DNA of 64,000 bases from Escherichia boydii (GTDB taxonomy: Bacteria > Pseudomonadota > Gammaproteobacteria > Enterobacterales > Enterobacteriaceae): contig CP169086.1 of the NCBI GenBank assembly GCA_041890495.1, positions 930,001-994,000 on the forward strand, in the 5' to 3' direction. Shown here one piece after another: positions 35,403 to 45,299 of this stretch; position 1 is the stretch's first letter; each line of letters opens with the position of its first letter. The position numbers and the translations under genes were made by a program. The notes under the pieces are model-generated. The model did not search any database, was not told where the DNA came from, and saw only the letters and a program-made list of their open reading frames with translations.

Positions 35403-36049
35403 GTGATTCAGACCTTTTTTGATTTTCCCGTTTACTTCAAATTTTTCATCGGGTTATTTGCGCTGGTCAACCCGGTAGGGATTATTCCCGTCTTTATCAG
35501 CATGACCAGTTATCAGACAGCGGCAGCGCGAAACAAAACTAACCTTACAGCCAACCTGTCTGTGGCCATTATCTTGTGGATCTCGCTTTTTCTCGGCGAC
35601 ACGATTCTACAACTTTTTGGTATATCAATTGATTCGTTCCGTATCGCCGGGGGTATCCTGGTGGTGACAATAGCGATGTCGATGATCAGCGGCAAGCTTG
35701 GCGAGGATAAACAGAACAAGCAAGAAAAATCAGAAACCGCGGTACGTGAAAGCATTGGTGTGGTGCCACTGGCGTTGCGTTGATGGCGGGGCCAGGGGCG
35801 ATCAGTTCTACCATCGTCTGGGGTACGCGTTATCACAGCATGATGCATCTGGTTGGATTTTCCGTCGCCATTGCGCTTTTCGCGCTCTGCTGCTGGGGCG
35901 TATTCCGCATGGCACCCTGGCTGGTGCGCCTGTTGGGGCAGACGGGCATTAACGTTATAACGCGTATTATGGGTCTGCTGTTGATGGCGTTAGGGATTGA
36001 ATTCATCGTTACGGGAATTAAAAGCATTTTCCCCGGTTTGCTGCACTGA
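35403..36049 (+). pseudogene. ychE: MarC-family membrane protein YchE, frameshifted
   Basis: Six-helix inner-membrane protein of the MarC/UPF0056 family, role unknown. GTG start, then 124 normal residues ending GVVPLAL; one base is missing near 35777 (GCGTTGCGTTG where GCGTTGCCGTTG is expected), after which the frame continues with LMAGPGAISST to GIKSIFPGLLH. The span is 647 bases, exactly one less than the 648 for 215 residues. The N-terminal part matches K-12; after the lesion the residues diverge (YHSMMHLVGFS, IKSIFPGLLH). The frameshift thus sits on a sequence-type switch. Confidence 0.9.
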
Positions 36050-36816
36050 TATTTCGTATGAAAGAACGGAGCAACGGCTCCGTTTTTTTACGTCATTATC
36101 AGTAAATCCTATAACTAAAGTTGAAATGCTCACATATCATAATAAATTCTACTAATAATGTTCATTGCTTGTATTTCAACAAGTTATTAAATCCCGCCAA
36201 ACCCGCCTGCGCAGAAAACCTTCGATCGATCTGTTATTTTACTCACATGATACTCTGGGGCTTGCTGAGAGATAACCGAAATGATATTAGTAATTTCAAC
36301 ATTCCCCTAGATGAATGTGCTAAATAATAACCAGTTGTTAAATTTTTGTACAAAATCACTCGATGATAGCGCAGCGACGCGCTTGTAGAGAAAAAATTCT
36401 CTATCTTTTTGAATATTATGTTTTTTACGTGATGTTCGATGTCCGGCAGGGCTGCCCTCAACGATGCGGTACTCACCGTAAAAGAGAATTGCTTAACAAT
36501 TTTGCAAAATGTATTGGCGAGTAAGAACCGCATTTGGTACTTTCCGGGCAACCGCCAGACGATTCTTTATTGGTAATGAGAATAATTAACAATTAAAGAG
36601 CGTCGCGAAAGAATAATGTGTCTCGACAGGGGAGACACAGTACGAATCGACATAAGGTGATCGTCTGAATCACCAGAATAAATAAAGTCGGTGATAGTAA
36701 TACGTAACGATAAAGTAACCTGACAGCAGAAAGTCTCCGAGCCTGTGCAGGGTCCCAATCCGGGATTACACATGCTGGTTAATACCAGTAATTATAATGA
36801 GGGAGTCCAAAAAACA
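36050..36816. promoter_or_regulatory. ychE-oppA intergenic region, 767 bases
   Basis: E. coli-type AT-rich gap with no supported protein gene. A ychE terminator-like AACGGAGC-AACG-GCTCCGTT hairpin with seven T is at 36065-36091. The oppA leader follows; in E. coli it is the target of the small RNA GcvB, but I have not located the pairing here. The ribosome site GAGGGAG is nine bases before the oppA ATG. Confidence 0.65.
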
Positions 36817-38448
36817 ATGACCAACATCACCAAGAGAAGTTTAGTAGCAGCTGGCGTTCTGGCTGCGCTAATGGCAGGGAATGTCGCGCTGGCAGCTGAT
36901 GTACCCGCAGGCGTCACACTGGCGGAAAAACAAACACTGGTACGTAACAATGGTTCAGAAGTTCAGTCATTAGATCCGCACAAAATTGAAGGTGTTCCGG
37001 AGTCTAATATCAGCCGAGACCTGTTTGAAGGCTTACTGGTCAGCGATCTTGACGGTCATCCAGCACCTGGCGTCGCTGAATCCTGGGATAATAAAGACGC
37101 GAAAGTCTGGACCTTCCATTTGCGTAAAGATGCGAAATGGTCTGATGGCACGCCAGTCACAGCACAAGACTTTGTGTATAGCTGGCAACGTTCTGTTGAT
37201 CCGAACACTGCTTCTCCGTATGCCAGTTATCTGCAATATGGGCATATCGCCGGTATTGATGAAATTCTTGAAGGGAAAAAACCGATTACCGATCTCGGCG
37301 TGAAAGCTATTGATGATCACACATTAGAAGTCACCTTAAGTGAACCCGTTCCGTACTTCTATAAATTACTTGTTCACCCATCAACTTCACCGGTGCCAAA
37401 AGCCGCTATCGAGAAATTCGGCGAAAAATGGACCCAGCCTGGTAATATCGTCACCAACGGTGCCTATACCTTAAAAGATTGGGTCGTAAACGAACGAATC
37501 GTTCTTGAACGCAGCCCGACCTACTGGAACAACGCGAAAACCGTTATTAACCAGGTAACCTATTTGCCTATTGCTTCTGAAGTTACCGATGTCAACCGCT
37601 ACCGTAGTGGTGAAATCGACATGACGTATAACAACATGCCGATCGAATTGTTCCAGAAGCTGAAAAAAGAGATCCCGGACGAAGTTCACGTTGATCCATA
37701 CCTGTGCACTTACTATTACGAAATTAACAACCAGAAACCGCCATTCAACGATGTGCGTGTGCGTACCGCACTGAAACTAGGTATGGACCGCGATATCATT
37801 GTTAATAAAGTGAAAGCGCAGGGCGACATGCCCGCCTATGGTTACACTCCACCGTATACTGATGGCGCAAAATTGACTCAGCCAGAATGGTTTGGCTGGA
37901 GCCAGGAAAAACGTAACGAAGAAGCGAAAAAACTGCTGGCTGAAGCGGGTTATACCGCAGACAAACCGTTGACCATCAACCTGCTGTATAACACCTCCGA
38001 TCTGCATAAAAAGCTGGCGATTGCTGCCTCTTCATTGTGGAAGAAAAACATTGGTGTAAACGTCAAACTGGTTAACCAGGAGTGGAAAACGTTCCTCGAC
38101 ACCCGTCACCAGGGTACTTTTGATGTGGCCCGTGCAGGCTGGTGTGCTGACTACAACGAACCAACTTCCTTCCTGAACACCATGCTTTCGAACAGCTCGA
38201 TGAATACCGCGCATTATAAGAGCCCGGCCTTTGACAGCATTATGGCGGAAACGCTGAAAGTGACTGACGAGGCGCAGCGCACAGCTCTGTACACTAAAGC
38301 AGAACAACAGCTGGATAAGGATTCGGCCATTGTTCCTGTTTATTACTACGTGAATGCGCGTCTGGTGAAACCGTGGGTTGGTGGCTATACCGGCAAAGAT
38401 CCGCTGGATAATACCTATACCCGGAATATGTACATTGTGAAGCACTAA
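36817..38448 (+). CDS. oppA: periplasmic oligopeptide-binding protein
   Basis: 543-residue substrate-binding protein of the Opp ABC importer for peptides of two to five residues. The signal peptide is residues 1-26 (basic start, VAAGVLAALMAGNVALA, cleavage before ADVPAG). The SBP_bac_5 fold follows, with typical SLDPHKIEGVPESNISRDLF (residues about 50-70). The ATG at 36817 has a strong GAGGGAG site; the longer upstream frame is rejected. It matches K-12 from memory. First gene of oppABCDF. Confidence 0.98.
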   Translation: MTNITKRSLVAAGVLAALMAGNVALAADVPAGVTLAEKQTLVRNNGSEVQSLDPHKIEGVPESNISRDLFEGLLVSDLDGHPAPGVAESWDNKDAKVWTFHLRKDAKWSDGTPVTAQDFVYSWQRSVDPNTASPYASYLQYGHIAGIDEILEGKKPITDLGVKAIDDHTLEVTLSEPVPYFYKLLVHPSTSPVPKAAIEKFGEKWTQPGNIVTNGAYTLKDWVVNERIVLERSPTYWNNAKTVINQVTYLPIASEVTDVNRYRSGEIDMTYNNMPIELFQKLKKEIPDEVHVDPYLCTYYYEINNQKPPFNDVRVRTALKLGMDRDIIVNKVKAQGDMPAYGYTPPYTDGAKLTQPEWFGWSQEKRNEEAKKLLAEAGYTADKPLTINLLYNTSDLHKKLAIAASSLWKKNIGVNVKLVNQEWKTFLDTRHQGTFDVARAGWCADYNEPTSFLNTMLSNSSMNTAHYKSPAFDSIMAETLKVTDEAQRTALYTKAEQQLDKDSAIVPVYYYVNARLVKPWVGGYTGKDPLDNTYTRNMYIVKH

Positions 38449-38533
38449 TGGCAATGCGTGGGGCAGGAGTGTCCTGCTCCACGGTGTCTGATTTTTATCG
38501 CATTACAGAAGGCACAGGCCAGAAGGTAGGGCA

Positions 38534-39454
38534 ATGTTAAAATTTATTCTACGTCGCTGTCTGGAAGCGATTCCGACGCTATTTATTCTTATTACTATTT
38601 CGTTCTTTATGATGCGCCTCGCGCCGGGAAGCCCTTTTACCGGCGAACGTACTTTACCGCCAGAAGTGATGGCCAATATCGAAGCGAAATATCATCTTAA
38701 TGATCCGATCATGACACAGTATTTCAGCTACCTGAAACAACTGGCGCACGGTGATTTCGGTCCATCGTTTAAATATAAAGATTATTCGGTCAATGACCTG
38801 GTTGCATCCAGTTTTCCCGTTTCTGCCAAATTGGGAGCCGCAGCATTTTTCCTTGCGGTAATACTGGGTGTTAGTGCTGGCGTTATTGCCGCATTAAAAC
38901 AAAACACCAAATGGGACTATACCGTGATGGGCCTGGCAATGACCGGGGTTGTTATCCCCAGTTTTGTGGTTGCACCATTATTAGTCATGATATTTGCGAT
39001 CATTTTGCATTGGCTGCCGGGCGGTGGCTGGAATGGTGGGGCGCTTAAATTCATGATATTGCCGATGGTGGCGTTGTCACTCGCTTATATCGCCAGTATT
39101 GCGCGTATTACCCGTGGCTCTATGATTGAAGTATTACACTCCAACTTTATTCGTACTGCCCGGGCGAAAGGGTTACCTATGCGGCGGATCATTTTACGCC
39201 ACGCATTAAAACCTGCTCTGTTACCCGTGCTCTCCTATATGGGCCCCGCATTTGTCGGCATTATTACCGGTTCTATGGTCATCGAAACCATTTATGGTTT
39301 GCCGGGGATTGGGCAACTGTTCGTTAATGGCGCATTGAACCGTGACTATTCCTTAGTGTTAAGCCTGACCATCCTGGTTGGTGCGTTAACCATTTTGTTT
39401 AATGCCATTGTCGATGTGCTATATGCGGTTATCGACCCGAAAATCCGTTACTGA
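38534..39454 (+). CDS. oppB: oligopeptide ABC transporter permease OppB
   Basis: 306-residue inner-membrane permease with six helices. The cytoplasmic EAA loop that contacts the ATPases is seen around IRTARAKGLPMRRIILRHAL. Works with OppC as the translocation pore. It follows oppA after an 85-base gap and precedes oppC by 14 bases. K-12 like. Confidence 0.97.
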   Translation: MLKFILRRCLEAIPTLFILITISFFMMRLAPGSPFTGERTLPPEVMANIEAKYHLNDPIMTQYFSYLKQLAHGDFGPSFKYKDYSVNDLVASSFPVSAKLGAAAFFLAVILGVSAGVIAALKQNTKWDYTVMGLAMTGVVIPSFVVAPLLVMIFAIILHWLPGGGWNGGALKFMILPMVALSLAYIASIARITRGSMIEVLHSNFIRTARAKGLPMRRIILRHALKPALLPVLSYMGPAFVGIITGSMVIETIYGLPGIGQLFVNGALNRDYSLVLSLTILVGALTILFNAIVDVLYAVIDPKIRY

Positions 39455-39468
39455 TACTGGAGCTCGCG

Positions 39469-40377
39469 ATGATGTTAAGTAAGAAAAACAGCGAGACGCT
39501 GGAAAATTTCAGTGAAAAGCTGGAGGTCGAAGGGCGCAGCTTGTGGCAGGACGCACGTCGACGTTTTATGCATAACCGTGCGGCGGTTGCCAGTCTGATA
39601 GTGCTGGTGCTGATCGCGTTATTTGTAATCCTGGCACCGATGCTTTCGCAGTTTGCCTATGACGATACTGACTGGGCGATGATGTCCAGCGCCCCGGATA
39701 TGGAGTCCGGTCACTACTTTGGTACTGACTCATCCGGTCGCGACCTGCTTGTGCGCGTTGCGATTGGCGGGCGTATCTCACTCATGGTCGGTGTTGCTGC
39801 GGCACTGGTGGCAGTGGTCGTGGGGACACTTTATGGTTCGCTTTCCGGTTATCTGGGCGGTAAAGTGGATTCGGTAATGATGCGTCTGCTGGAAATCCTC
39901 AACTCCTTCCCATTCATGTTCTTCGTCATTTTGCTTGTGACCTTTTTCGGTCAAAACATCCTGCTGATTTTCGTGGCGATTGGCATGGTTTCCTGGCTGG
40001 ATATGGCTCGTATTGTGCGTGGACAAACCCTGAGTCTGAAGCGCAAAGAGTTTATTGAGGCGGCACAAGTTGGCGGTGTATCGACATCGGGCATTGTTAT
40101 TCGCCACATTGTGCCGAATGTACTCGGTGTGGTGGTGGTCTACGCATCACTTCTGGTGCCCAGCATGATCCTCTTTGAATCTTTCCTTAGCTTCCTGGGG
40201 TTGGGTACGCAAGAGCCGTTAAGCAGCTGGGGTGCATTGCTGAGTGATGGCGCGAACTCGATGGAAGTCTCTCCATGGTTATTGTTGTTCCCAGCGGGAT
40301 TCCTCGTGGTGACGCTGTTTTGTTTCAACTTTATCGGCGATGGCTTGCGTGATGCCCTCGACCCGAAAGATCGTTAA
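39469..40377 (+). CDS. oppC: oligopeptide ABC transporter permease OppC
   Basis: 302-residue partner permease with a cytoplasmic N-terminal extension (residues 1-37) and six helices. EAA loop around FIEAAQVGGVSTSGIVIRHI. The start is MMLSKKNS at 39469, after GGAGCTCGCG; the second ATG is an alternative. Same operon, 11 bases before oppD. K-12 like. Confidence 0.97.
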   Translation: MMLSKKNSETLENFSEKLEVEGRSLWQDARRRFMHNRAAVASLIVLVLIALFVILAPMLSQFAYDDTDWAMMSSAPDMESGHYFGTDSSGRDLLVRVAIGGRISLMVGVAAALVAVVVGTLYGSLSGYLGGKVDSVMMRLLEILNSFPFMFFVILLVTFFGQNILLIFVAIGMVSWLDMARIVRGQTLSLKRKEFIEAAQVGGVSTSGIVIRHIVPNVLGVVVVYASLLVPSMILFESFLSFLGLGTQEPLSSWGALLSDGANSMEVSPWLLLFPAGFLVVTLFCFNFIGDGLRDALDPKDR

Positions 40378-40388
40378 GGAGTGCAGCC

Positions 40389-41402
40389 ATGAGCGTAATT
40401 GAAACTGCAACTGTGCCGCTCGCACAACAACAGGCTGACGCACTGCTGAACGTGAAAGATTTGCGTGTCACCTTTAGTACCCCGGACGGCGACGTCACGG
40501 CGGTCAATGATTTGAATTTTTCCCTACGTGCCGGAGAAACGCTGGGTATTGTAGGTGAGTCTGGTTCGGGTAAATCGCAAACTGCATTTGCGTTGATGGG
40601 CCTGTTGGCTGCCAACGGACGTATTGGCGGATCGGCAACCTTCAATGGGCGTGAAATCCTCAATTTGCCAGAGCATGAACTCAATAAACTGCGCGCTGAA
40701 CAAATCTCAATGATTTTTCAGGACCCAATGACTTCGTTGAATCCCTATATGCGCGTCGGTGAGCAGTTGATGGAAGTGCTGATGCTGCATAAGAACATGA
40801 GCAAAGCTGAGGCGTTTGAAGAGTCGGTGCGGATGCTCGATGCGGTAAAAATGCCGGAAGCGCGTAAACGCATGAAAATGTACCCGCACGAATTTTCTGG
40901 CGGCATGCGTCAGCGAGTCATGATTGCGATGGCCTTGTTATGTCGACCTAAGCTGCTGATTGCGGATGAACCAACAACTGCGCTGGACGTCACCGTACAG
41001 GCGCAGATCATGACGCTATTAAATGAACTGAAGCGGGAATTTAATACCGCCATCATTATGATCACCCACGATCTTGGCGTGGTGGCGGGGATCTGCGACA
41101 AAGTGCTGGTAATGTACGCCGGGCGCACGATGGAATATGGCAACGCGCGCGATGTCTTTTATCAACCCGTTCATCCTTATTCTATCGGTTTGCTCAACGC
41201 GGTGCCGCGTCTCGATGCGGAAGGTGAAACAATGTTGACCATCCCGGGTAATCCGCCAAACCTGCTGCGATTACCGAAAGGTTGCCCGTTCCAGCCACGT
41301 TGTCCGCATGCGATGGAAATTTGTAGTAGCGCACCGCCGCTGGAAGAGTTTACGCCTGGCCGTCTGCGTGCTTGCTTTAAACCGGTGGAGGAACTGTTAT
41401 GA
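40389..41402 (+). CDS. oppD: oligopeptide ABC transporter ATPase OppD
   Basis: 337-residue ATP-binding subunit. Walker A GESGSGKSQ (residues about 55-63), signature FSGGMRQRVMIAMAL, Walker B LLIADEPTTALDV and the H-loop ITHDLGVVA are intact. The C-terminal oligopeptide-transporter extension carries a cysteine cluster (GCPFQPRCPHAMEICSS, later CFKP) that in related proteins binds an iron-sulfur cluster. It overlaps oppF by four bases (ATGA). Confidence 0.97.
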   Translation: MSVIETATVPLAQQQADALLNVKDLRVTFSTPDGDVTAVNDLNFSLRAGETLGIVGESGSGKSQTAFALMGLLAANGRIGGSATFNGREILNLPEHELNKLRAEQISMIFQDPMTSLNPYMRVGEQLMEVLMLHKNMSKAEAFEESVRMLDAVKMPEARKRMKMYPHEFSGGMRQRVMIAMALLCRPKLLIADEPTTALDVTVQAQIMTLLNELKREFNTAIIMITHDLGVVAGICDKVLVMYAGRTMEYGNARDVFYQPVHPYSIGLLNAVPRLDAEGETMLTIPGNPPNLLRLPKGCPFQPRCPHAMEICSSAPPLEEFTPGRLRACFKPVEELL

Positions 41403-42403
41403 ATGCTGTAACTGAAGGAAGAAAAGTCCTCCTTGAAATCGCCGATCTTAAAGTGCACTTTGAAATCAAAGATGGCAAACAGTGGTTCTGGCAACCGCCG
41501 AAAACGCTCAAAGCCGTCGATGGTGTCACTCTTCGCCTGTATGAAGGGGAAACATTAGGTGTGGTAGGGGAATCGGGATGCGGTAAGTCCACCTTTGCTC
41601 GCGCCATCATCGGTTTGGTCAAGGCGACCGACGGTCATGTTGCCTGGTTAGGTAAAGAGTTGCTGGGCATGAAACCCGATGAATGGCGTGCCGTTCGCAG
41701 TGATATTCAGATGATTTTCCAGGATCCGTTGGCATCGCTAAACCCGCGTATGACCATCGGCGAGATCATCGCTGAACCACTACGTACTTATCATCCGAAA
41801 ATGTCACGCCAGGAAGTTCGCGAGCGCGTGAAGGCGATGATGCTGAAAGTCGGGTTATTGCCTAACCTGATTAACCGCTATCCGCATGAGTTCTCTGGTG
41901 GGCAGTGCCAGCGTATCGGGATTGCGCGTGCTCTTATTCTTGAACCGAAGCTGATTATCTGTGATGAGCCGGTGTCGGCGCTGGACGTGTCAATTCAGGC
42001 ACAGGTGGTCAACCTGCTCCAGCAATTGCAACGTGAGATGGGATTGTCATTAATTTTTATCGCTCATGACCTGGCCGTGGTAAAACACATTTCCGATCGT
42101 GTGTTGGTGATGTATCTCGGCCATGCGGTAGAACTGGGGACCTATGATGAGGTCTACCACAATCCACTACATCCTTACACCAGGGCATTGATGTCGGCAG
42201 TCCCCATACCTGATCCGGATCTGGAGAAGAACAAAACCATCCAGTTACTGGAAGGGGAATTACCGTCGCCGATCAACCCGCCTTCCGGTTGTGTTTTCCG
42301 TACCCGTTGCCCGATTGCCGGTCCAGAGTGCGCCAAAACACGTCCTGTTCTGGAGGGGAGTTTCAGACACGCCGTTTCTTGCCTGAAAGTCGATCCGCTA
42401 TAA
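41399..42403 (+). CDS. oppF: oligopeptide ABC transporter ATPase OppF
   Basis: 334-residue second ATPase of the importer. Walker A GESGCGKSTFA, signature FSGGQCQRIGIARAL, Walker B LIICDEPVSALDV, H-loop IAHDLAVVKH. The C-terminal cysteine group is CVFRTRCPIAGPECAKTRP with a final Cys in VSCLKV. It ends the opp operon and is the last E. coli-like gene before a long tract of the second type. Confidence 0.97.
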   Translation: MNAVTEGRKVLLEIADLKVHFEIKDGKQWFWQPPKTLKAVDGVTLRLYEGETLGVVGESGCGKSTFARAIIGLVKATDGHVAWLGKELLGMKPDEWRAVRSDIQMIFQDPLASLNPRMTIGEIIAEPLRTYHPKMSRQEVRERVKAMMLKVGLLPNLINRYPHEFSGGQCQRIGIARALILEPKLIICDEPVSALDVSIQAQVVNLLQQLQREMGLSLIFIAHDLAVVKHISDRVLVMYLGHAVELGTYDEVYHNPLHPYTRALMSAVPIPDPDLEKNKTIQLLEGELPSPINPPSGCVFRTRCPIAGPECAKTRPVLEGSFRHAVSCLKVDPL

Positions 42404-42407
42404 TCGC

Positions 42408-42437
42408 AAGGGCTGACATGATGTCAGCCCTTATTTT
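42408..42437 (+). terminator. opp operon terminator
   Basis: Twelve-base arms AAGGGCTGACAT/ATGTCAGCCCTT with a minimal loop, then ATTTTT. The sequence type changes at or just after it. Confidence 0.88.
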
Positions 42438-42449
42438 TGCGAGGTCACT

Positions 42450-43286
42450 GTGTCGCGTTTATTCACGTCAGCCCGTCGGCGGCTATATCATTTTTTATTC
42501 GATCCTGAAACGGTTTCTGGACGACGATTCGAAGGTCTTTGCGGCTTATTTGCGCTTCTCAGCGTGGTGGTCATCTTTATTGAATCGGGTGCCGGGACGC
42601 AATACCACCTGACGTTTGACGAATGGCATATCTTTGTCTGGCTCGAGCTGGCGATTACCCTGGTTTTTACCGCTGAATATCTTCTTCGGGTAATAGCCTG
42701 GCCCAACCCGGCCAGATATGTTTTCAGCTTCTGGGGATTTATTGATTTAGCCACCATTTTGCCGCTCTACGTCATGTGGCTGTGGCCGGAAATCAGCCTG
42801 AGCTATGTCTTTGCCTGGCGGGCGATGCGCGTTATTCGGGTATTACGTATTCTGAAATTACTCCGCTTTATGCCGTCATTGCGCGTGTTCTGGAGCGCAA
42901 TTGTCAGCGCCCGGCATCAGCTTATTTTGTTCTACTCGTTTATCGCCATCGTCATGATTGTTTTTGGCGCGCTGATGTATTTAATAGAAGGGCCTAAATA
43001 TGGCTTTACGACCCTCAATGCGTCCGTCTACTGGGCCATTGTGACCGTGACGACCGTGGGGTACGGTGATATTACGCCACATACGCCACTGGGTCGCATC
43101 GTGGCGTCAGTGCTGATTTTGATTGGCTATTCGGTGATTGCGATCCCGACCGGGCTTATTACCACGCACATGAGCAGCGCATTTCAGAACCGCAAGCAGC
43201 AGCGCAAATGTCCGGCATGTCATCAGGGTGAACATGACCTCAACGCGCGGTTTTGTAACCGCTGCGGCAGTGAATTACCGGAGTAA
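42450..43286 (+). CDS. voltage-gated potassium channel with C-terminal zinc ribbon
   Basis: 278-residue Kv-type channel with six helices. S4 carries Arg124, 127, 130, 133, Lys136 and Arg139 at strict three-residue spacing, and the selectivity filter is TTVGYGD (201-207) between S5 and S6. After S6 a short basic linker leads to a rubredoxin-like ribbon with Cys254, 257, 269 and 272 (CPAC...CNRC), a probable zinc site. Start GTG 42450 after GCGAGGTCACT. K-12 has nothing like it here; its Kch (two-helix plus RCK type) sits elsewhere in this neighbourhood and is absent from the window. Gating ligand and physiological role are unknown. Confidence 0.9.
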   Translation: MSRLFTSARRRLYHFLFDPETVSGRRFEGLCGLFALLSVVVIFIESGAGTQYHLTFDEWHIFVWLELAITLVFTAEYLLRVIAWPNPARYVFSFWGFIDLATILPLYVMWLWPEISLSYVFAWRAMRVIRVLRILKLLRFMPSLRVFWSAIVSARHQLILFYSFIAIVMIVFGALMYLIEGPKYGFTTLNASVYWAIVTVTTVGYGDITPHTPLGRIVASVLILIGYSVIAIPTGLITTHMSSAFQNRKQQRKCPACHQGEHDLNARFCNRCGSELPE

Positions 43287-43288
43287 AT

Positions 43289-43317
43289 AAAAAAGGCTGC
43301 AATCGCAGCCTTTTTTA
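43289..43317. terminator. bidirectional terminator between the K+ channel and yciU
   Basis: AAGGCTGC-AATC-GCAGCCTT with A- and T-runs, between convergent stops. Confidence 0.88.
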
Positions 43318-43647
43318 TTATTCGCGCCAGAGAATATGGCACAGCTTATGGTCTTTCTCTCGACAGAGCAGGACGCGGGCGAAAATATCGTTAATCTCGC
43401 CGCCGTCTTCATCGGCCAGCCCGATGACCACTTCGGCAAAGAAGTCAGGATTCAGATCGAAATCCACATGCTCAGCCCAGTCTTCTGAAGGGTCGAACAG
43501 TTCGGCACCGCCGCGCTCTTCGAACTGCAGATTAAAGAGGATCACGTCTGCGGGATCGAGGTTATCAACCGCCAGTTCGAGAAAAATGTCATAGGCCTGC
43601 TCGAGCGTTTCGTCTTCGGTCAGGCGATTGTTCAGATCCATTTCCAT
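43318..43647 (-). CDS. yciU: DUF440 putative DNA-mimic protein YciU
   Basis: 109-residue strongly acidic protein of the DUF440 family; the homologue HI1450 was proposed to mimic double-stranded DNA and bind HU-type proteins. Acidic runs such as RLTEDETLEQAYDIFLEL and FDPSEDWAEHVDFDLNPD are visible. I choose ATG 43647 (MEMDLNNR), with AGGTAG nearby; the upstream ATG at 43677 adds a ten-residue extension not seen in the family. It is 33 bases from cls. Confidence 0.93.
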   Translation of the reverse strand: MEMDLNNRLTEDETLEQAYDIFLELAVDNLDPADVILFNLQFEERGGAELFDPSEDWAEHVDFDLNPDFFAEVVIGLADEDGGEINDIFARVLLCREKDHKLCHILWRE

Positions 43648-43680
43648 GATGACTACCTGTTTAACATCGTTGGGCACGTT

Positions 43681-45141
43681 TTACAGCAACGGACTAAAGA
43701 AGTAAAACAGTCGTTCGGCAATTCTCTGCCACAGCGGACGTTTTACCCACAGTCTGGCATCCAGCAGCCGCGAGCGGGAGATATAATCATCCTGCACCGC
43801 CGCGAGATCGCCGCCAAAGCCTGCATCATCAATGACCAACGTGATTTCAAAGTTGAGCCACAGGCTGCGCATATCCAGGTTTACCGTTCCCACCAGGCTC
43901 AGTTCGCCGTCGACAAGAACGCTCTTGGTATGGAGTAATCCGCCTTCGAACTGGTAGATCTTCACCCCGGCGGCCAGCAGTTCGCTGAAGAATGCCCGGC
44001 TGGCCCAGCCCACCAGAAGGGAGTCATTTTTGCGCGGCAAAATAATGCTCACATCGACGCCGCGCTGCGCCGCGGTACAGATCGCGTGCAGGAGGTCATC
44101 GCTGGGGACAAAGTAGGGCGTCGTCATGATCAGGTATTCACGCGCGGAGTACGTCGCCGTCAGCAGCGCCTGATGAATCAAATCCTCCGGGAAGCCGGGC
44201 CCGGAAGCAATGGTATGAATGGTGTGACCGCTGGCCTCTTCAAACGGCATAATATTGCCGTCCGGCGGTGGCGGCAGAATGCGTTTGCCGGTTTCTATCT
44301 CCCAGTCGCAGGAGTAAACGATGCCCATCGAGGTGGCAATCGGCCCCTCCATTCGCGCCATCAAATCCACCCACTGGCCCACGCCCGAGTCCTGCTTGAA
44401 GAAGCGCGGGTCAACCATGTTCATGCTGCCGGTGTAGGCTATATAGTTATCGATCATGATCATTTTGCGATGCTGGCGGAGATCCATCCGGCGCAGAAAC
44501 ACGCGCAGGAGATTGACCTTCAGCGCCTCAACCACTTCGATACCGGCATTGCGCATCATGCCCGCCCAGGGGCTACGGAAAAATGCCACGCTACCCGCAG
44601 AGTCAAGCATCAGGCGGCAGTGAATGCCGCGTCGCGCCGCGGCCATCAGCGATTCAGCGACCTGGTCAGCCATTCCGCCGGGCTGCCAGATATAAAAAAC
44701 CATCTCGATATTATGACGCGCCAGCTGAATATCGCGAATTAACGCCTGCATGACGTCGTCGGACGAGGTCAGCAGCTGGAGTTGATTGCCCTTAACGCCA
44801 CCAATCCCCTGACGGCGCTCGCACAGCTTAAACAGTGACGATGCGACGCTACTGTTCTCCTCGGCGAATATATGCTTGCAGGCCTTAAGATCGTTCAGCC
44901 ACTTTGCGGTTGAGGGCCACATGGCGCGGGCCCGCTCGGCGCGTCGTTTACCGAGATGAAGCTCACCGAAAGAGAGATAGGCAATAATTCCCACCAGCGG
45001 CAGGATGTAGATGATCAGAAGCCAGGCCATGGCAGAGGGTACGGCTCTGCGCTTCATCAGGATGCGTAACGTCACACCCGCGATTAACAGCCAGTATCCT
45101 AAAATGACCAGCCAACTCACCACGGTGTAGAAGGTTGTCAT
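43681..45141 (-). CDS. clsA: cardiolipin synthase A
   Basis: Joins two phosphatidylglycerols to make cardiolipin in the inner membrane. 486 residues: two N-terminal membrane helices (about 4-58) and two phospholipase-D HKD motifs, HRKMIMIDNYIAYTGSMN near 219-236 and HTKSVLVDGELSLVGTVN near 399-416. It is diverged from K-12 at scattered sites but identical in length. It is transcribed away from yciY. Confidence 0.96.
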   Translation of the reverse strand: MTTFYTVVSWLVILGYWLLIAGVTLRILMKRRAVPSAMAWLLIIYILPLVGIIAYLSFGELHLGKRRAERARAMWPSTAKWLNDLKACKHIFAEENSSVASSLFKLCERRQGIGGVKGNQLQLLTSSDDVMQALIRDIQLARHNIEMVFYIWQPGGMADQVAESLMAAARRGIHCRLMLDSAGSVAFFRSPWAGMMRNAGIEVVEALKVNLLRVFLRRMDLRQHRKMIMIDNYIAYTGSMNMVDPRFFKQDSGVGQWVDLMARMEGPIATSMGIVYSCDWEIETGKRILPPPPDGNIMPFEEASGHTIHTIASGPGFPEDLIHQALLTATYSAREYLIMTTPYFVPSDDLLHAICTAAQRGVDVSIILPRKNDSLLVGWASRAFFSELLAAGVKIYQFEGGLLHTKSVLVDGELSLVGTVNLDMRSLWLNFEITLVIDDAGFGGDLAAVQDDYISRSRLLDARLWVKRPLWQRIAERLFYFFSPLL

Positions 45142-45299
45142 AGGTAAAAAAATCCTTTTGAAAGCGTATTGTTATGAGTGTACGCATCAGGATTCATCTG
45201 GCAAATAAAAACGCCAGGTAAAAGCGCTGGTTTGCTGCCGGGTTGGGTTTATAATGGCCTTTCTTTTTGAGAAAAAGTGTTAGAGAAAGAGTTGTAGAC

